DNA from: Mycobacterium sp. URHB0044
GTDB taxonomy: Bacteria > Actinomycetota > Actinomycetes > Mycobacteriales > Mycobacteriaceae
Direction of reading: 5' to 3'
DNA: 64,000 bases
Assembly (NCBI RefSeq): GCF_000620625.1
Contig: NZ_JIAW01000002.1
Span: 434,001-498,000, forward strand
Shown here: positions 63,631 through 64,000 of the stretch, piece after piece
Numbering within the stretch: position 1 is the stretch's first letter
Layout: the number at the start of each line of letters is the position of its first letter
The notes under the pieces: model-generated
What the model was told of the DNA's origin: nothing
The model's database searches: none
Seen by the model: only the letters and a program-made list of their open reading frames with translations
Position numbers and translations under genes: made by a program

Positions 63631-64000
63631 ATGACCGAGACACCCGACGGCCCACCGAGGCGCAAAGCCCCCATCTACGCGGGGGTCGCCGTCGTCGTCG
63701 TGATCGTGATTGCGGTGGCCGGCTTCTTCTGGCTGCGCGGTTCCGACGACAAGCACCACCTCACCGTCGCGGCCACCCAGGTGCCGCACGCCGAGATACT
63801 CGAATTCATCAAGAACGGCCAGGCGAAGGACGCCGGACTGGACTTCGACATCAAGGTCTTCGACGACTACTCCCTCGGCAACCGCTGGCTGTCGGAGGGG
63901 GACATTGACGCCAACTACTTCCAACACGAGCCGTATCTCGAGGAGCAGGTAAAGGATTTCGGTTACCAGCTCTCCGCATTCCCTGGCGTGCACATCGAGC
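63631..64000 (+). CDS. metQ: MetQ/NlpA-type substrate-binding protein, N-terminal part (cut by window edge)
   Basis: The first 123 residues from ATG 63631 lie in the window, and the rest is off the right edge. After a short Pro-rich start there is one hydrophobic span (APIYAGVAVVVVIVIAVAGF) and then HLTVAATQVPHAEILEFIKN and GDIDANYFQHEPYLEEQ, the methionine-binding NlpA signature. No lipobox cysteine is present, so it appears anchored by an uncleaved signal helix in place of a lipid. It begins 60 bases after metI. Confidence 0.87.
   Translation, partial: MTETPDGPPRRKAPIYAGVAVVVVIVIAVAGFFWLRGSDDKHHLTVAATQVPHAEILEFIKNGQAKDAGLDFDIKVFDDYSLGNRWLSEGDIDANYFQHEPYLEEQVKDFGYQLSAFPGVHIE

Overview
The window reads as chromosomal DNA of a mycobacterium, probably a fast-growing environmental Mycolicibacterium-type species. 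The DNA is GC-rich, GTG starts and 4-bp ATGA/GTGA start/stop overlaps are common, WhiB proteins and F420/FMN luciferase-like oxidoreductases are present, and the gene order comEA-comEC-holA-rpsT ... CP2 ATP-grasp, alpha-E, transglutaminase ... RNase Z, CBS protein, PemK/MazF-like protein, lepA, lppR-like lipoprotein follows, from memory, the Rv2415c-Rv2403c block of M. tuberculosis. No tRNA, rRNA, CRISPR array, IS element or phage gene was seen.

Layout. (1) 1-4.05 kb: a DapB-like oxidoreductase (cut by the left edge), an enoyl-CoA hydratase, an acetamidase/formamidase overlapped with a RidA protein, a stomatin-like SPFH protein and an NTF2-like protein. (2) 4.1-7.8 kb: comEA, comEC, holA and rpsT. 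(3) 8.1-13.4 kb: a two-gene, visibly GC-poorer island. It encodes a serine hydrolase and a 1440-residue caspase-like / P-loop NTPase / WD40 protein, placed between rpsT and the CP2 gene. This is the best candidate for a poorly described, probably immune-type, system. (4) 13.5-17.05 kb: the CP2 ATP-grasp / alpha-E / transglutaminase operon, followed by an alcohol dehydrogenase relic and a frameshifted TetR gene. (5) 17.8-22.4 kb: MarR, a membrane protein, an LLM oxidoreductase, a HEAT-repeat protein and RNase Z, the last carrying an in-frame 30-bp tandem repeat. (6) 22.6-26.7 kb: a Rieske oxygenase, a type III glutamine synthetase-like ligase, a creatininase-family hydrolase and TetR, which together look like an amine catabolic operon. 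(7) 26.7-34.2 kb: AKR, CBS, GNAT, a PemK/MazF-like protein, lepA (apparently with an ATC start), a PknH-sensor-type lipoprotein, small membrane proteins and an acetate transporter-like protein.

(8) 34.2-64 kb is a very large cluster for capturing organic nutrients, most likely sulfur compounds. It holds two complete dipeptide/nickel-type ABC transporters, each linked to an NtaA/SnaA/DszA-family FMN monooxygenase and an acyl-CoA-dehydrogenase-fold monooxygenase (DszC/SfnB-like). It also holds an RbsABC-type importer, an SfnG-like monooxygenase with an FMN reductase, a further LLM enzyme with nitroreductase and 2-hydroxyacid dehydrogenase partners, and a MetNIQ-type methionine importer cut by the right edge. 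Two WhiB regulators lie inside the cluster, one translationally coupled to a transporter operon. In M. tuberculosis the region beyond lppR leads into subI-cysTWA and cysH/sirA, so this cluster may extend an existing sulfur-assimilation neighbourhood. That last point is inference from remembered synteny.
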